DNA from: Rutidosis leptorrhynchoides
Taxonomy: Eukaryota; Streptophyta; Magnoliopsida; Asterales; Asteraceae
DNA length: 64,000 nucleotides
Direction: 5' to 3'
NCBI RefSeq assembly: GCF_046630445.1
Contig: NC_092340.1
Coordinates: 24,440,001-24,504,000, forward strand
A program made the position numbers and the translations under genes. The notes below the pieces were generated by a model that did no database searches, was not told where the DNA came from, and saw only the letters and a list, made by a program, of their open reading frames with translations. Positions 61,522 through 64,000 of the stretch are shown here, one piece after another. The first letter of the stretch is position 1; each line of letters opens with the position of its first letter.

Positions 61522-63902
61522 GAATAAATAATGAAGTATCGATTACATTAGCGAAATACTCCGCAAAGATTATGTAATCTTTAATGTTTTAGAGATTAAT
61601 CATTTCTAAGTCAAGCTGAAAATTAAATGAGCTTAATATGATATTAACTCATTAAATCTGTGTTACATCTGAAGAAAATATACATACATGTATTTTCATA
61701 AAGACGGTAATAAAAATTCTTTTGTACAAAGTATTAATTGTGAAATCTTTAACGGGTACGTAATACCCGAGAAATATATAAGTTCGCAATTAATATGTTA
61801 CACTGTACATTCTTCAATTTTGATTCAAAAATTATTAACTATGCTCACAGCGATATACAATCGTTCCCATAAAAATTCAATTACATATTCTGATATTGAC
61901 AGAGCAGAATCCAAGTCAAGATTTAACAAGTGACATCATTCTTAGATCTCTATATCTTTCAAAGCTATACTTTGACTTCAAAATGGTGAAAGATCCTTTA
62001 GCATTGTTATTACCGAAAATAATCTTGCAATTTCTTTTCAAAGTATCCAGTTTTATCACACTTCCAACCAGTCAACTTCAACTTTTCAGATTAAGCCTTA
62101 TTGTAACCTTGATATATACGTTTTATTACTGGGGAACCTTTCATGTTCCGCCACATTAACAGTAAATTTACCAAACAACTTTATTAATCCTTGACCTTTC
62201 GAAAAATTCTTATACTCATTGAAACCCTATCATGTACTCATCCACATCTTGTAACAATAATTTCCATACCAACCACCGGGAATTAGCAATCAGTATTTTG
62301 AATCTCACAACATTTTCTACGATAACAGTTATATATATATATAACATCTATCTTCTAGACTTACATACTTCGAATGTGAAGTTTCTGAAAAACACCCCAA
62401 ACTACGAAACTAGTTCTACGAATTTTGGAAAAATGCTGATGAAGTAGCAAAAACTATAAATGACTTTAACAGTTGAAAGTTTGATGATAAAGAGTAGTGT
62501 GTTGGAAAAGCACAGAAAAAGAGAAGGTTTGAAACTGGAAAACGGGTTGAGCAAAGTATGAAGGAAGCTGTAGACAAATCACAAGGACAAAATCTACCTT
62601 CAAAGAATCCAAATGATTCAGTGTCTGCTGAAACCATTAGTTCGAATCTTACTTCTTATTCTAAACCTTCACAGACAGATTTTCCGCATCATCCTCTGAT
62701 ATTAGAAATTCTAAGATATCATCGTATCTTCCATTATAAATATCCTCCATATTTCTGAAGATATTTTCATAACTATTCTTATCTGAAATCATTTATCTCT
62801 TCACGCTATCTGTGTTACATCATAAAAGAAACTATTTTAGTTTCTAATTTCTGAAAATTTCGAAAAATGGATGTTTTTGAAGTAGTGTTGGGAATTGAAG
62901 CATGAGTTAGTATAATATAATGACACTTGATCAACGTGATTATATTACAGTAAGTCATGCTGAGTTTCTAATGGAACGTGATAAAGGTTCACAGATCATA
63001 CCCTCATCATGAACCATGTTACATAACTCTTTCATTCTATTTAACCTCTAAACATATCAAGAAAATATTTTTCTTGATGATTCGGTCTTTTTCGAGGTAT
63101 TCTGGTAATTTGATAAGTCAGATTGTGCCATTACCGTTTCTTTCTTAGAACATTAATTATGTTCATTTTAAAATCCATACCTACGAATTTTGGACCATTA
63201 TTCGCTTGACTTAAAGTCGGGAAGAGAAAACGAAAGCATGAAGCTCCGAAATATAATGGAAAATATAAAGCCCGAAAACAACTCCGAAATTACAAACTGT
63301 GTATATCAATGCGTATAGCAATATAAAGACATGGGAGAATGAAAAACAATATAACCCCAAGGTAATAGTAGAAGAAAATAACCTCCTCTGGTGGCAGATG
63401 AAAAAGAAGAATGAATGATATGATAGCCAAGAAAATATCAAGAATCAGAACTGGATGAAGCATTTTCACAAATCTTTTGTAAGTATGAAATAAGAAAGAA
63501 GATTATAGGAGTGGTGAAAATAAATGAAACGGAAGAGGTTAATTTATAGCAAAATATCAGACACAGCAATCGAGGCAGATTACGCATTTAATCAAAGGAA
63601 ATCCTAATTTCCTTAAATTCCGAAGAATCAAATCTTATTTAAATTACGAAGATTTTCTATTCCTTAAATTCCAGAAATCAATCGTTACTACATCAAGACA
63701 TAAGACGAATCTCTATTCTCCATTTCACTCTATTACGATAACTTCTCTCATACGCTTCGAGTAATCGGATTGTTTTATCCGTATTATTTAATGGTGATAA
63801 AATTCTATTTACCAACTCATATTCATCATGAAAACATATTTATTGTCAGCCATGACGACCTCACTCAAATTTCGGGACGAAATTTCTTTAACGGGTAGGT
63901 AC
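61522..63902 (+). other. Non-coding internal region of second non-autonomous element
   Basis: Homologous to the 3' internal part at 46706-48624. Only the 66-codon frame at 62558-62758 parallels the other copy. Ends GGGACGAAATTTCTTTAACGG...TAC before the LTR. No enzyme domain. Confidence 0.6.
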
Positions 63903-64000
63903 TGTGATGACCCGGAAATTTTTGACCAAATTTAAACTTAATCTTTAACGTTTCCGACACGATAAGCAAAGTCTGTAAAGTTGAATCTCAAAATTTTTGA
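63903..64000 (+). repeat. Start of 3' LTR of second non-autonomous element
   Basis: First 98 bases; TGTGATGACCCGGAAATTTT as in the 5' LTR, with small differences. Confidence 0.9.

Larger units (their letters stand above)
57813..64000 (+). mobile_element. Second non-autonomous LTR element, right end outside window
   Basis: 5' LTR 57813-60572, Met primer site from 60575 (TGGTATCAGAGCGTTGG), ORF homologue at 60957, 2.4 kb non-coding, then a 3' LTR starting TGTGATGACCCGG at 63903. It interrupts the copia 3' region; gttgg (57808-57812) should be its target duplication. Internal length 3330 bases with no pol domain, confirming the family lacks enzymes. Confidence 0.88.

Overview
This is a stretch of nuclear plant DNA, most likely from the daisy family (Asteraceae), and it is made almost entirely of nested LTR retrotransposons with a few small DNA transposons and one SINE. 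I see no single-copy host gene, no tRNA or rRNA gene and no CRISPR array. The plant origin is clear from the lineages: Athila-type Ty3/gypsy with a tRNA-Asp primer site, chromodomain Ty3/gypsy, SIRE-type Ty1/copia, Stowaway and hAT miniature elements. The Asteraceae assignment is an impression from LTR and 3'-end style and is not proven here.

Layout. (1) 1-3421: minus-strand Ty3/gypsy element leaving the window on the left: start of gag, primer binding site, one complete 2.6 kb LTR. It interrupts an Athila LTR. (2) 3422-14840: minus-strand composite of two Athila-type elements with gag and protease but no reverse transcriptase. (3) 14841-18729: low-complexity DNA with a foldback MITE, a SINE with a perfect 18-bp target duplication, and a Stowaway MITE that the SINE hit. 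(4) 18730-24363: complete minus-strand Ty1/copia element with identical LTRs and a 5-bp target duplication, but ruined coding sequence. (5) 24364-25484: spacer with a hAT-like MITE. (6) 25485-57812: plus-strand SIRE-type copia split by three later insertions. (7) 28449-51473: non-autonomous LTR element inside the copia gag, itself carrying (8) 33156-46705, a minus-strand chromovirus. (9) 53702-56046: solo LTR of the non-autonomous family. (10) 57813-64000: a second complete-looking member of that family, running off the right edge.

The most unusual items are: an intact F-box gene plus an acidic ORF carried between the primer site and gag of the chromovirus; a promoter module of two short GC-rich palindromes 14-18 bp apart placed 20-24 bp upstream of a TATA box, shared by two unrelated element families; an array of seven stem-loops in the first LTR whose arms differ in sequence but stay complementary; and a copia element that moved recently although its pol gene is destroyed.

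How the genes work together: gag, protease, reverse transcriptase/RNase H and integrase belong to retrotransposon life cycles. Every gag-pol set that can be followed beyond its first few hundred bases is broken. Several elements (copia 18730-24363, the Athila-type elements, the non-autonomous family) must have depended on proteins supplied by other copies. All percentages and counts below are by-eye readings.
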